The notes: a model not told the origin generated them from the sequence alone. 64,000 nucleotides of DNA from Aquimarina algicola (GCF_006443095.1 NZ_VFWZ01000007.1:186001-250000), one strand, 5' to 3'. Positions 17,379 through 27,393 are shown, counted from the first letter of the stretch. Translations and numbers: made by a program.

Positions 17379-18488
17379 ATGACATTCTTAGAATTAGGAG
17401 TACCCAAAAAACTGAGTAAAGGATTAAATGAGATTGGGATTACTGTACCTACAAAAATTCAGGAACAAGCTATTCCTATTTTAATTGAATCTGAAATAGA
17501 TTTTATAGGAAAAGCACAAACCGGAACTGGAAAAACTGCAGCATTTGGAATTCCTTTGCTTACAAAAATAGATACTACAAAAAAACATGTTCAAGGGCTA
17601 ATACTTGCTCCAACAAGAGAATTGGGACAACAAATAGCCAAACAACTTTTTAAATTCACAAAATACAGCGAAAAAGTTTTTACAGAAGCTGTATATGGCG
17701 GTGAAAAAATAGATATTCAGATCCAAAGACTTAAAAGACCTACACATATTATCGTAGCTACCCCAGGAAGATTAATCGACCTGATGAATAGAAATACAGT
17801 AGATATTTCAAAAGTACATACTGTTATTATGGACGAGGCTGACGAAATGTTGAGTATGGGTTTTAAAAAAGATTTGAATACAATATTGAGTAAGACCAAA
17901 TCACGTAAAAGTATATGGTTATTTTCTGCAACAATGCCACCATCTCTTAATGACATTATTAATACTCATGTGAATAAAAATGCTGTTAGAATCCATATTG
18001 ATAAAAACGATGCTATAAATAAAGCTATAGAACATCAATTTGTAGTAGGTGATGAAAGTAGTAAATTAGATACACTCGCCTTTTTCTTAAAAACTCAGAA
18101 AGAAAATAGAGGTATTATTTTTACAAGAACTAAAGTCACTGCCAGAACATTATCCAAGCAGTTAAAAGCAAAAAACTATGAAGTAGGATTACTGGAAGGA
18201 GAGATGACCCAAAAAGAAAGAGATAAGGTCATGAGAGCTTTTAGAAATAAAACGTTACAATTATTGGTCTCTACAGATGTTGCTGCAAGAGGAATTGATG
18301 TCAAGAATTTAGCATTTGTTGTTCATTATCAATTACCGGATCAAATGGAATATTATACGCACCGTAGTGGAAGAACAGCAAGAGCAGGTAATAAAGGATT
18401 ATCATTGGCTCTTGTTACGAGACCGGAGGTAAAAACCATACGTGAAATAGAAAAACAGTTGTCTTTAAGATTTCATCAGATTAGATAA
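17379..18488 (+). CDS. DEAD-box ATP-dependent RNA helicase
   Basis: From ATG 17379 the protein has 369 residues, close to the minimal two-RecA-domain core, with almost no C-terminal extension. Motifs are complete: Q-motif PTKIQEQAIP (Q28), AQTGTGKT at 46-53, PTRELGQQ, DEAD at 152-155, SAT at 183-185, ARGIDV and HRSGRTARAG at 328-337. It unwinds short RNA duplexes; likely roles are ribosome assembly or cold adaptation. The TTG at 17358 would add seven residues but sits inside the -7 promoter element, so I reject it. Confidence 0.92.
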   Translation: MTFLELGVPKKLSKGLNEIGITVPTKIQEQAIPILIESEIDFIGKAQTGTGKTAAFGIPLLTKIDTTKKHVQGLILAPTRELGQQIAKQLFKFTKYSEKVFTEAVYGGEKIDIQIQRLKRPTHIIVATPGRLIDLMNRNTVDISKVHTVIMDEADEMLSMGFKKDLNTILSKTKSRKSIWLFSATMPPSLNDIINTHVNKNAVRIHIDKNDAINKAIEHQFVVGDESSKLDTLAFFLKTQKENRGIIFTRTKVTARTLSKQLKAKNYEVGLLEGEMTQKERDKVMRAFRNKTLQLLVSTDVAARGIDVKNLAFVVHYQLPDQMEYYTHRSGRTARAGNKGLSLALVTRPEVKTIREIEKQLSLRFHQIR

Positions 18489-18495
18489 GACCTTT

Positions 18496-18882
18496 TTAAT
18501 TACTTTTTAGATTCAATTTATTTTTGATATTAGAAATGGTAAGTAATAAGGATTCAAAATTTACAGGTTTAGAAAAATAATTATCGAATCCAATATCCAA
18601 AAATCGTTGCTCGTCGCCAGGCATTGCATATGCAGTCACTGCAAAGACCGGGATACCATTAAGGATATCTAGTTTTCGAAATCTCTTCAACAATTCGCAC
18701 CCATCCATCTGATTAAGACCTAGATTAATATCAACTAAAATCAAATCAAGAGTGCTTTCTTTTACCACTTTCAGTGCTTCTAAACCATTTTCTGCAATGA
18801 TTACATTAGATTTTTGCCTGGATAGCATTTTATCCATTACCATTGCATTTATCTTATTATCTTCAACGTAAAGAACATTCAT
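18496..18882 (-). CDS. Single-domain response regulator
   Basis: This 128-residue protein is a receiver domain with nothing attached. The acidic pocket (VEDN near the N-terminus), the phosphoacceptor D51 (LILVDINLG), T82 and K104 (YFSKP) are all present. It overlaps the histidine kinase gene by 4 bp (ATGA), so it is translated together with it. Its sequence resembles receivers of hybrid kinases. Without an output domain it probably acts by binding a partner or as a phosphate sink or relay. Confidence 0.92.
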   Translation of the reverse strand: MNVLYVEDNKINAMVMDKMLSRQKSNVIIAENGLEALKVVKESTLDLILVDINLGLNQMDGCELLKRFRKLDILNGIPVFAVTAYAMPGDEQRFLDIGFDNYFSKPVNFESLLLTISNIKNKLNLKSN

Positions 18883-21083
18883 AGGCGTTTCGGAATTATA
18901 ATCATAAACTCGGTTCCCTCTCCTACCTCACTTTTCACTTTTATTTTTCCACTTAAAATTTCTATATATCGCTTTGATAAACTTAGACCGATGCCAGTAC
19001 CTTCATATTTGCGACTTATACCAATACTTTCTTGTACAAAAGGATCAAAAACCTTATTTATATTCTTTTGATCTATCCCTATACCAGTATCTTTGATAGA
19101 AATATAGACATTATTTTTTGAATTTTCAGAATTAATTGAGATAATTATACTTCCGGTATTCGTATACTTTATTGCATTATGGATAATATTATTGATGGCT
19201 GTTTTAAACAAATCCACATCAATACTGACCTGAGGACACGATTCATCCAGTTCTAGTTTATATGCCAATTTTTTGGCTTCTGCCATATGTTTGTGTTCCC
19301 GATAAGAGGTTTCTACTGTATAATTCATGTCTACTTCTTGTAAATCGAGATTTTTCTTTATTGCCTCTATATCACTAAAGTTAGAAAGGTTTGTAATTGT
19401 ATCTAAGAGCCTGTCTTTACTTTCTTGAAGGTATTCGTACAACTTTTTTTTCTCTTCAGGTCTTTCTTCTTCTAGTAATAACTGGCTAACAGTCATAATA
19501 CCATTGAGTGGTGTCCGGATCTCATGGCTGAAATTTGATAATATATTTGTTTTTAAGCTATTCAACTCTTGCTCTTTGATATGTGATTCTTTGATAACAA
19601 TCTCAGCTAATTTTTGCTCCGTAATATCATGAAAACTTACTAATATAGAGTTAATGTTTTCATCTTGACCTTTTATTGGAGTATATTTTGATTCTAACCA
19701 TTGTATATTACCTTTATGCGTTATACGCTCTATTTCTTTTTTAACGATATTGCCCTTTAATGCTTCGTTAAACTCATGAGCAAATGTATTTTTAAAGTTA
19801 AGAGGCATAACATCAATAAACCTACAAGTAACAAACACCGGATCTTTTTGATAATCTCTCTTAATGATCTCACGTGTTTTTTCATCAGTCATAAGAATTT
19901 CGCCTTTATCATTAAGTAATATGGTATAAGCAAACCCATTATTGACCATTGCTTGTAGTCTGTTTTTACTTTCTATTATTGTTCTTTCATTAATTTTTCT
20001 TTGATGTACATCAATAAGGTTGCCTATCATTCTAGTAGTATCTCCGGCACGATTTTTTCTACGAAATCCATAAACCTCATAGTGCCTGTACCCTCCCCTA
20101 AGATGTTTTATACGATAATAATTATAATAATGATTTCCTTCTTTCGAAAGATTAGCTCGATGTCTATTAATAGCGCTTTCTAAATCATCGGGATGTACCA
20201 TTTTTCTAAAATCACTAATAGGCACAAAGTCTTTATCTAGTGGTAAACCCAACATTTTTTTAAAATCTGAACTGTAGAAAACTTCATTTTTTTCGAGGTT
20301 ATGATCAAACAATCCAGACTGTATTCCTTTTAAGGCTAGATGCTTGGTTTCTTCACTATGCTTTAACTTATTTATATAATTATGTCGTGCTGTAACATCT
20401 GCAATAGTACCATTTACAAAAATGACTTCATTTTTATATAAGACAGGATGTGCGACTACTTTTACCCATTTTTCACTTCCGCTTGCCGTAATGATTCGTT
20501 CTGTATATTCATAAGGCTTTTTGGTTTCAATAAGTGTATCAAGATAATTGTCTACTCTTTTTCTCGAGGCTTCCGGATAAAAACTTGCTCCTTTTTCTCT
20601 TGTCATCTTAACTTCAGGATCTAACCCTTTGATCAAGTAACACCCTTTAGACCAAAACATTTCTCCATTTTTAGGATTAAAATACCATGCTCCTGTTTTT
20701 GTCAATTTAGAAATCGTTAATAATGCCCGATGTTCTTTGTACTCTTCTGTTGTATCTATCCCGGCAGCATATATTTGATCTTCATGAAAGGTAAAATCAA
20801 ACTTTAATGATATTACTCCTTTATTTCCTAACGAAAAACTAAACGATTCACTAATCATTTTTTGTTCTTCTGATAGTTTAGAAAGCATTTCTAAAAAAAA
20901 CGGAACATCTTCATCTATCAGATAATCAGCAAGATATATCGGCGAAGTATCTATCTCTGTCGAGGGAAATAATACTTCGCACCGGTTATTTGAAGCAACA
21001 ACTTCTCCGTTTTTTTTTAGTATTAAGAGGAAGAGTAATGTATTTTCTGATAAGATCCCAAATTGTTGTAGAGTGAAAGGCAT
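18879..21083 (-). CDS. Multi-PAS sensor histidine kinase (cytoplasmic)
   Basis: This 734-residue protein has no clear membrane segment. It has about four PAS domains (approximately 1-110, 120-235, 245-365 and 375-490). A HisKA dimerisation domain carries the phospho-acceptor motif NFSHEIRTPLNGIM (about 515-528). The HATPase_c domain shows NNIIHNAIKYTNTG (N box), DTGIGID and GTGIGLSLSKRYIE (G boxes). It phosphorylates a receiver, most likely the adjacent lone receiver encoded with a 4-bp overlap. PAS domains suggest sensing of redox, light or small ligands; I cannot say which. Confidence 0.9.
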   Translation of the reverse strand: MPFTLQQFGILSENTLLFLLILKKNGEVVASNNRCEVLFPSTEIDTSPIYLADYLIDEDVPFFLEMLSKLSEEQKMISESFSFSLGNKGVISLKFDFTFHEDQIYAAGIDTTEEYKEHRALLTISKLTKTGAWYFNPKNGEMFWSKGCYLIKGLDPEVKMTREKGASFYPEASRKRVDNYLDTLIETKKPYEYTERIITASGSEKWVKVVAHPVLYKNEVIFVNGTIADVTARHNYINKLKHSEETKHLALKGIQSGLFDHNLEKNEVFYSSDFKKMLGLPLDKDFVPISDFRKMVHPDDLESAINRHRANLSKEGNHYYNYYRIKHLRGGYRHYEVYGFRRKNRAGDTTRMIGNLIDVHQRKINERTIIESKNRLQAMVNNGFAYTILLNDKGEILMTDEKTREIIKRDYQKDPVFVTCRFIDVMPLNFKNTFAHEFNEALKGNIVKKEIERITHKGNIQWLESKYTPIKGQDENINSILVSFHDITEQKLAEIVIKESHIKEQELNSLKTNILSNFSHEIRTPLNGIMTVSQLLLEEERPEEKKKLYEYLQESKDRLLDTITNLSNFSDIEAIKKNLDLQEVDMNYTVETSYREHKHMAEAKKLAYKLELDESCPQVSIDVDLFKTAINNIIHNAIKYTNTGSIIISINSENSKNNVYISIKDTGIGIDQKNINKVFDPFVQESIGISRKYEGTGIGLSLSKRYIEILSGKIKVKSEVGEGTEFMIIIPKRL

Positions 21084-21173
21084 ATAAGTTGATTAATGAT
21101 ACTTAAAGTTACAAAATGATTTGTAATTCTTATTTAATTATTTTCCAAACCCAAAAAGTGATTAATATATAAC

Positions 21174-21213
21174 AAAAAACCTCTATACATTAAAAATGCA
21201 TAAAGGTTTTTTT
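21174..21213 (-). terminator. Terminator of purC
   Basis: An imperfect hairpin (CAAAAAACCTCTATACAT / ATGCATAAAGGTTTTTTT) lies 18 bp after the purC stop. On the minus strand it ends with a run of U typical of an intrinsic terminator. It also terminates on the plus strand. Confidence 0.75.
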
Positions 21214-21230
21214 AAATTATTTTCAAATAG

Positions 21231-22187
21231 TTATTTGCGATACTCTTGCAAATATGTTATAACATTGTTTTCAATACGGTTCTGAATATCAACAACATCT
21301 GCTTTTTCGAAGGTCGAACCAACAATGTTTTCGTATAATTCGATATATCGATTAGAAACTGTTTCTATATATTCATCTGTCATTTCTGGTACATTTTGAC
21401 CTTCTTGCCCTTGAAATCCATTACTAATCAACCATTGTCGTACGAATTCTTTTGACAATTGTTTTTGAGATTCTCCTTTTTGTTGTCTTGCTTCATAACC
21501 GTCTGCATAAAAATATCGAGAGGAATCAGGTGTGTGAATTTCGTCAATCAACACAATTTTACCTTCTTTGGTTTTTCCGAATTCGTATTTTGTATCAACC
21601 AGAATCAAACCTTGTTTTGCAGCAATCTCTGTTCCTCTTTCAAATAACTTTCTTGTATATTCTTCAAGAATTGTATAGTCCTTTTCAGATACGATTCCTT
21701 TAGATAATATTTCTTCTCTAGAAATATCTTCATCATGTGCTCCCTGTTCTGCTTTGGTTGCAGGTGTAATGATAGGTTCAGGGAATTTGTCATTCTCCTT
21801 CATTCCTTCTGGCATTGCTACACCGCACAAAGTTCTTTTTCCTAAAGCATATTCTCTGGCTGCATGTCCTGATAAATATCCTCTTATGACCATTTCTACC
21901 TTAAAAGGCTCGCATTGATGTCCTACAGCTACATTAGGATCAGGAGTAGCAATCAACCAATTAGGCACGATATCTTCTGTAGCTTTCATCATTTTTGTTG
22001 CTATTTGATTTAAAATCTGTCCTTTAAACGGAATCCCTTTGGGCATTACTACATCAAAAGCAGATAATCTATCTGTAGCGATCATGACTAGCAAATCATT
22101 GTTAAGAGTATAAACTTCTCTTACTTTTCCTTTATAAATTGATTGTTGTCCCGGAAAATTATAATTGGTATCTGTAATAGTATTCAT
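21231..22187 (-). CDS. purC: Phosphoribosylaminoimidazole-succinocarboxamide synthase
   Basis: This 318-residue enzyme catalyses the ATP-dependent joining of aspartate to CAIR in purine biosynthesis. The SAICAR synthetase signature is evident: YKGKVREVYTL at the N-terminus, MIATDRLSAFDVVMPKGIPF, VEMVIRGYLSGHAAREY, and the conserved DTKYEFGKTKEGKIVLIDEI followed by HTPDSSRYF. Length matches the longer form typical of Bacteroidota. It is 53 bp downstream of phoH in the same direction. Confidence 0.96.
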   Translation of the reverse strand: MNTITDTNYNFPGQQSIYKGKVREVYTLNNDLLVMIATDRLSAFDVVMPKGIPFKGQILNQIATKMMKATEDIVPNWLIATPDPNVAVGHQCEPFKVEMVIRGYLSGHAAREYALGKRTLCGVAMPEGMKENDKFPEPIITPATKAEQGAHDEDISREEILSKGIVSEKDYTILEEYTRKLFERGTEIAAKQGLILVDTKYEFGKTKEGKIVLIDEIHTPDSSRYFYADGYEARQQKGESQKQLSKEFVRQWLISNGFQGQEGQNVPEMTDEYIETVSNRYIELYENIVGSTFEKADVVDIQNRIENNVITYLQEYRK

Positions 22188-22240
22188 TGATTAGTTTTTG
22201 AAGAAATACGGATATATAAAAACTTTATTTCTAACAATTT

Positions 22241-23197
22241 TTATCCATTTCTATTTTCGATTTCTTTGTAAGCTGCAATTACTTTTTTAACCAGTCGGTG
22301 TCTGATCACATCTTTATCATCGAGATAAATCATTCCTATACCCTGTATATTTTTCAAAACCAATAAAGCTTCTTTGAGGCCCGACGTTACACGTCTTGGC
22401 AAATCGATTTGTCCTGGGTCTCCTGTAATTATAAATTTTGCATTTTTACCCATACGCGTCAAAAACATTTTCATTTGGGCGTGAGTAGTATTTTGTGCTT
22501 CATCTAGAATCACAAATGCATTGTCAAGTGTTCTACCTCTCATAAACGCCATAGGAGCGATTTGTATAATACCTTTTTCGATAAAACTATCTAGCTTTTC
22601 TGCAGGGATCATATCTCGTAATGCGTCATAAAGAGGTTGCATGTAGGGATCTAGCTTTTCTTTCAGATCTCCGGGTAAAAAACCAAGATTTTCTCCGGCT
22701 TCTACTGCCGGCCGTGTAAGTATAATTCTTCGTACTTGTTTTTCCTTCAATGCTCGTACTGCTAGTGCGACACCTGTATATGTTTTTCCTGTACCTGCGG
22801 GTCCAATAGCAAAAACCATATCATTTTTGTTACAACTTTCAACCAATTTACGTTGATTAGCTGTTTGAGCTTTAATAACTTTACCTCCTACTCCATGCAC
22901 AAGTGTCTCTCCACTATTAGCAGAAGTTTCATAATCTTCTTTGCTATCGCTGGTAAGTACCCGCTCTATTATATTTTCATCTAGTTTATTATATTTTGCA
23001 AAATGTTCTAATAGCATATTGAGTCTCATATCGAACTCTTCTAGCATGTCTTCGTCTCCATAGACTTTAAGCTTGCTACCTCGTGCTACTATTTTTAATT
23101 TTGGAAAATATTTTTTGAGTAATTGAATATTGCTATTCTGCAGTCCGAAAAATTCTCTCGGGTTGATCTCGGTTAGTTCAATGATAAGTTCGTTCAA
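22241..23197 (-). CDS. PhoH family ATPase
   Basis: This 318-residue protein has the PhoH-like P-loop domain: GPAGTGKTYTGVALAV (Walker A), LTRPAVEAGENLGFLPGDLK, FVILDEAQNTTHAQMKMFL (Walker B and helix), then TGDPGQIDLP. An N-terminal KH-like segment (about 1-70) is present, as in the YbeZ branch. YbeZ acts with YbeY in ribosome maturation and RNA decay. It is predicted cytoplasmic. It precedes purC, an arrangement I recall from other Flavobacteriaceae. Confidence 0.93.
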   Translation of the reverse strand: MNELIIELTEINPREFFGLQNSNIQLLKKYFPKLKIVARGSKLKVYGDEDMLEEFDMRLNMLLEHFAKYNKLDENIIERVLTSDSKEDYETSANSGETLVHGVGGKVIKAQTANQRKLVESCNKNDMVFAIGPAGTGKTYTGVALAVRALKEKQVRRIILTRPAVEAGENLGFLPGDLKEKLDPYMQPLYDALRDMIPAEKLDSFIEKGIIQIAPMAFMRGRTLDNAFVILDEAQNTTHAQMKMFLTRMGKNAKFIITGDPGQIDLPRRVTSGLKEALLVLKNIQGIGMIYLDDKDVIRHRLVKKVIAAYKEIENRNG

Positions 23198-23279
23198 AAG
23201 CTATACGAATTTTAGTATGATTTTTTTTTAGGATTGACTATGTTTGTCATGTTGTTTTTTAAAGTTTTTGAAGGGAAAA

Positions 23280-23307
23280 CAAAAATAGTCAATACAACAA
23301 TTTACAA
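23280..23307 (-). promoter_or_regulatory. Promoter of phoH-purC
   Basis: On the minus strand TTG (23305-23307), a 17-nt spacer and TATTTTTG (23280-23287) match the -33/-7 consensus of Bacteroidota. The leader would be about 75 nt. Confidence 0.55.
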
Positions 23308-23449
23308 GAAACATCAAGTTTAATATTAAAGCAATGTTATCATGATTTTTAATTTATTTCTTAATCCAGACAAAAACTTTAAGTAACTTGAATACAAATT
23401 TACATATTTTTAAATGCTTCCCTATAAAAAATATTAACAATTAACACAC

Positions 23450-24280
23450 ATGTCTATAATTACCTTAACTACAGATTTTGGACTCAAAGATCATTTTGTA
23501 TCTGCGGTTAAGGGGGCTATTTATACCCAATTGCCTGATGCTAAAATTGTAGACATATCTCATGAGATATCTCCTTTTCATATTACAGAGGCTGCATATG
23601 TGATCCAAAATGCTTACAAAAACTTTCCAAAAGGAAGCATCCATATTGTAGGCATTGATAGCGAGTTTACCCCAGAGAATAAACATATTGCAGTGTTGCT
23701 AGATGGGCATTATTTTATCTGTGCTAATAATGGCTTAATAGGTTTGATTACTTCAGAATTTAATCCGGAAAAAACAGTTGAAATCAATATCCATGATACT
23801 GTAAAATCAAATTTTCCTGTATTGGATGTATTTGTAACCGTAGCCTGTCATATTGCACGTGGTGGAACATTAGAAGTTATTGGTAAAACAGTCTCAGAAA
23901 TTAAAACGATCAAAGGCATCACTCCTATTGTTAATCTAGAAGGCAAACAAATTGTAGGGAGTATTATTTACATTGATAATTATGGTAATCTGATTACAAA
24001 TATTACTCAAAAGCTTTTTAAAGATATAGGTAAAGGAAGACAATTTAAAATCATTGCTAGAACTGCCGTTTTTGGCAATGTATATGAACGATATAGTGAT
24101 GCTATAAATTTTAATATAGAAAAAAATAAACGTGAAGAAGATGGTAAAAAATTGGCTATTTTTAATTCTTCCGGCTATTTAGAGCTTGCCATCTATAAAA
24201 GTAATCCAAAAACCGTTGGTGGGGCTTCTACTTTATTTGGTTTGAATTATAGAGATACCGTTACCATAAATTTTGAGTAA
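23450..24280 (+). CDS. SAM hydrolase (DUF62 / SAM hydroxide adenosyltransferase family)
   Basis: This 276-residue protein belongs to the family that splits S-adenosylmethionine to adenosine and methionine, with relatives that are fluorinases or chlorinases. The motif TTDFGLKDHFVSAVKGAI (7-24) carries the conserved Asp, followed by IHIVGIDSEF, FICANNGLIG, and the C-terminal IVGSIIYIDNYGNLITNI. It is divergent from phoH. The physiological role in Bacteroidota is unclear. Confidence 0.9.
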   Translation: MSIITLTTDFGLKDHFVSAVKGAIYTQLPDAKIVDISHEISPFHITEAAYVIQNAYKNFPKGSIHIVGIDSEFTPENKHIAVLLDGHYFICANNGLIGLITSEFNPEKTVEINIHDTVKSNFPVLDVFVTVACHIARGGTLEVIGKTVSEIKTIKGITPIVNLEGKQIVGSIIYIDNYGNLITNITQKLFKDIGKGRQFKIIARTAVFGNVYERYSDAINFNIEKNKREEDGKKLAIFNSSGYLELAIYKSNPKTVGGASTLFGLNYRDTVTINFE

Positions 24281-24470
24281 AAAACCTCACATAGACCTTG
24301 GAGCATTTAAATCTCGATTATCGAGTAAACATATTTTTATACTTTTTAAATTTTGGTGTGTAGATTTTTTGCCTTTATTCAATATAAATCAGACTACATC
24401 GAATTAAATAGTAAAACTTTGTAGTTTTGTGACAGTAAGAACATAGATTTTACAGCAAGCTTAAATTAAA

Positions 24471-24764
24471 ATGATAATACGAATTGTAAAAATGGGATTT
24501 GTCCCGGATCAGGTAGATAATTTCTTAGATGTTTTTGATCAAAACAAAGATAAAATCAGAAACTTTGAAGGTTGTACTCATCTCAAATTATTAAGAGATA
24601 CATACAATACTAGTCAATTTTTCACTTATAGTCATTGGGAATCTGAGGCACACCTCAATAACTACAGAAACTCTTCGTTATTCAAAGAAGTTTGGGCAAA
24701 CACAAAAAATAAATTTAATCAAAGACCGGAAGCATGGAGCACAGATATGATTTATCCTTTATAA
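24471..24764 (+). CDS. ABM-fold monooxygenase family protein
   Basis: This 97-residue protein has the small dimeric ferredoxin-like fold: RIVKMGFVPDQVDNFLDVFD, then FEGCTHLKLLRD, then FTYSHWESEAHLNNYRNSSL. It is of the antibiotic-biosynthesis-monooxygenase family. Its place directly before gldFG seems to be conserved in Flavobacteriaceae. Substrate and activity are unknown. Confidence 0.85.
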   Translation: MIIRIVKMGFVPDQVDNFLDVFDQNKDKIRNFEGCTHLKLLRDTYNTSQFFTYSHWESEAHLNNYRNSSLFKEVWANTKNKFNQRPEAWSTDMIYPL

Positions 24765-24826
24765 ACCTAATATCAGCACTACTACTCGAAGTGTCACAAT
24801 TCTAAATCAAAACTCAATTCTATTTT

Positions 24827-27217
24827 ATGATCGCATTAATAAGAAAAGAGATCAATACTTTTTTTTCATCTGCCGTAGGATACCTTGTTGTCACTATATT
24901 TTTAATTCTTAATGGTTTATTTCTTTGGGTGTTTAGAGGGCAATATAATATTCTAGATAGTGGTTTTGCTGATCTTTCTCCTTTCTTTGAAATTGCACCT
25001 TGGATATTATTGTTTTTGATCCCGGCGGTTACCATGAGAAGTTTTGCCGAAGAGAAAAAACAAGGTACTTTAGAAACACTTCTCACAAAACCTATTTCAA
25101 ATATTCAACTTACTATTGGTAAGTATTTTGGAAGTCTCTTTCTGATCATCATTGCGATGATCCCAAGTTTACTTTATATCATTACGCTACATCAATTAAG
25201 TAAGCCCGTAGGCAATCTTGATGTAGGCAGTATTGTGGGATCATATGTTGCTTTATTCCTTTTAGCTTCGTCACATACCGCTATAGGGGTTTATACTTCT
25301 TCTCTTACCAAAAATCAGATTGTCGCATTTTTGATTTCTCTATTTGTATGCTTCATCTTTTATTTTGGATTAAGTAGTCTGGCAGATTACGGAGTACTGT
25401 CTGCTACAAACAGTCTCGAACAATTAGGCATGCAGTTGCATTATGAACGAATGAGTTTAGGGGTTCTAGATACCAGAGATATTTTTTATTTTTTAGGTAT
25501 TACTATTTTTTTTATTGCCCTTACTATCATTAACATCAAAAAAACTGATCTAAAACAAAAGATAAAACCGATAATTATTGCATTAATCGGTTTAGTCATC
25601 CTTAATATAGCGATCAAAACAACATATTATCGTTTTGACCTTACACAAGATCATCGATTTACGCTATCTGATGCTACAAAAAATCTAGTGGTTTCTGCAT
25701 CTGCACCTGTTGTTGTAGATGTACTTTTAGAAGGTGAATTTCCATCAGAATTTAGACGACTACAATCAGAAACCAGACAATTATTAGAAGAGTTCAATTC
25801 TCTAAACAGTAATATTCAGTATATTTTTACAAATCCTCTAAAAGAAGAAGAACTACGTCAACAAACCATCGGAGAATTACAAAAATTTGGATTAACTCCT
25901 ATGGAAGTAAGTGTAAAAGAAAGTGGAAAAACTCAAATCGAAACTGTAGTCCCTTGGGCAATCGTAAGTTATCAAAACAAAAGTGTAAAAATACCTTTAA
26001 TAAAAAATACAATTGGTGCCAAAACAGAAGAGAGAGTTCAAAATTCGATCCAACAACTTGAATATGCTTTTGCAGATGGCCTCACAAAACTATTAAATCC
26101 AAAAAAGCATAAAATTGCTGTACTAAAGGGAAATGGGCAATTACCAGATAGAAACATTGCAGATTTTATTAAAACACTACAAGACTACTATTTTGTTGGT
26201 GCATTTACCCTAGATTCTGTAGCCGCTAATCCGCAAAAAACACTCAAAGAATTACAGAAATTTGATATGGTCATCAATGCTAAACCCAATCAAGCCTTTT
26301 CTGAAAAAGAAAAATATGTACTTGATCAGTTTATCATGAGTGGCGGTAAATCCTTATGGTTATTAGAATCTGTTACGATGGAAATCGATAGCCTTATGAA
26401 TCCAGAAGGGATGGGAGTTGCTGTGATGCAAGATTTAAGATTAGGAGACGCTCTATTTTCTTATGGAGTAAGGGTTAATCCTGTTCTTGTAAATGATTTA
26501 TATTCTGCTCCCTTAGTTTTGGCCTCAGGAAGAGGAAACGACTCCCAATTCACCCCTTATCCGTGGTTTTATGGTTCCCTCACAAAAAATAGCAGTAATC
26601 ACCCCATTGTAAAAAATATAGAATCGGTACGGTTTGAGTTTTCTAACCAAATCGATACCTTAGAAAATAATATTAAAAAAACCATTTTATTAACAAGTTC
26701 AGAAAAATCCAAAACCGAAGGAGTACCAAAAGAAATAAGACTTGAGAATATTATTAGAAAAAAACCTGATATTGGCAGTTACACAGAAGGAAAACAAAAT
26801 CTGGCAGTATTATTAGAGGGAAAATTCAAATCCGTATACAAAGGAAGAATAAAACCATTCAAAGCTGAATCACAAATAGATCAAAGTAAAAACACAAAAA
26901 TGGTTGTGATTTCTGATGGCGATATTATCAAAAATAAAACGTTGAAAGGTCAGCCTCTTGAGCTTGGTTTTGACCCTTCTACCAATTTGAAATATGGTAA
27001 TAAAGAATTCTTATTGAATACTGTGAATTATTTATTAGATGATTCCGGCTTGATAGAAATACGAAGCAAAGTAATTAAAATTCCATTTTTGGATATAGAA
27101 AAAGTAATAGCCAGCAAAACCATGTGGCAAATTATGAATATGATTGTTCCCCTTTTGACTTTGGGAATATTCGGTGCTATCTTCTCTTTTATAAGAAAGA
27201 AAAAATATCAAAAATAG
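24827..27217 (+). CDS. GldF-GldG fusion, gliding-motility ABC transporter protein
   Basis: This 796-residue reading frame joins two proteins that are separate in Flavobacterium johnsoniae. Residues 1 to about 240 are GldF, an ABC-2 permease with six membrane segments (opening IALIRKEINTFFSSAVGYLV, with RSFAEEKKQGTLETLLTKP). Residues about 248 to 796 are GldG, with an N-terminal membrane segment, the family signature YYRFDLTQDHRFTLS (267-281), a large periplasmic domain and a C-terminal anchor (about 770-790). The frame is unbroken across the junction (INIKKTDLKQKIKPII). The proteins act with the GldA ATPase, which is not in this window. The topology is consistent: an extra membrane segment puts the GldG domain in the periplasm. 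Confidence 0.9.
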   Translation: MIALIRKEINTFFSSAVGYLVVTIFLILNGLFLWVFRGQYNILDSGFADLSPFFEIAPWILLFLIPAVTMRSFAEEKKQGTLETLLTKPISNIQLTIGKYFGSLFLIIIAMIPSLLYIITLHQLSKPVGNLDVGSIVGSYVALFLLASSHTAIGVYTSSLTKNQIVAFLISLFVCFIFYFGLSSLADYGVLSATNSLEQLGMQLHYERMSLGVLDTRDIFYFLGITIFFIALTIINIKKTDLKQKIKPIIIALIGLVILNIAIKTTYYRFDLTQDHRFTLSDATKNLVVSASAPVVVDVLLEGEFPSEFRRLQSETRQLLEEFNSLNSNIQYIFTNPLKEEELRQQTIGELQKFGLTPMEVSVKESGKTQIETVVPWAIVSYQNKSVKIPLIKNTIGAKTEERVQNSIQQLEYAFADGLTKLLNPKKHKIAVLKGNGQLPDRNIADFIKTLQDYYFVGAFTLDSVAANPQKTLKELQKFDMVINAKPNQAFSEKEKYVLDQFIMSGGKSLWLLESVTMEIDSLMNPEGMGVAVMQDLRLGDALFSYGVRVNPVLVNDLYSAPLVLASGRGNDSQFTPYPWFYGSLTKNSSNHPIVKNIESVRFEFSNQIDTLENNIKKTILLTSSEKSKTEGVPKEIRLENIIRKKPDIGSYTEGKQNLAVLLEGKFKSVYKGRIKPFKAESQIDQSKNTKMVVISDGDIIKNKTLKGQPLELGFDPSTNLKYGNKEFLLNTVNYLLDDSGLIEIRSKVIKIPFLDIEKVIASKTMWQIMNMIVPLLTLGIFGAIFSFIRKKKYQK

Positions 27218-27366
27218 GCTTTGCAGTAATTATTAGCTTTTATAAGAGATAACACGAAGCAATGCATTCTTATTTGGAAGCAACCCAAAACAACATAAAA
27301 ACACCTTATTTTATTGTAAATTAAAGCAATACATTCTAAACATAACCTCATTAGAATTCTATTTTC

Positions 27367-27374
27367 TATATTTG
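27367..27374 (+). promoter_or_regulatory. -7 element of the ABC ATPase gene
   Basis: TATATTTG is a perfect TAnnTTTG match. It places the transcription start near 27381, just upstream of the AUA codon proposed as the start. No good -33 TTG is seen at the usual distance. Confidence 0.5.
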
Positions 27375-27393
27375 AAAATAGAAATATCATAAA

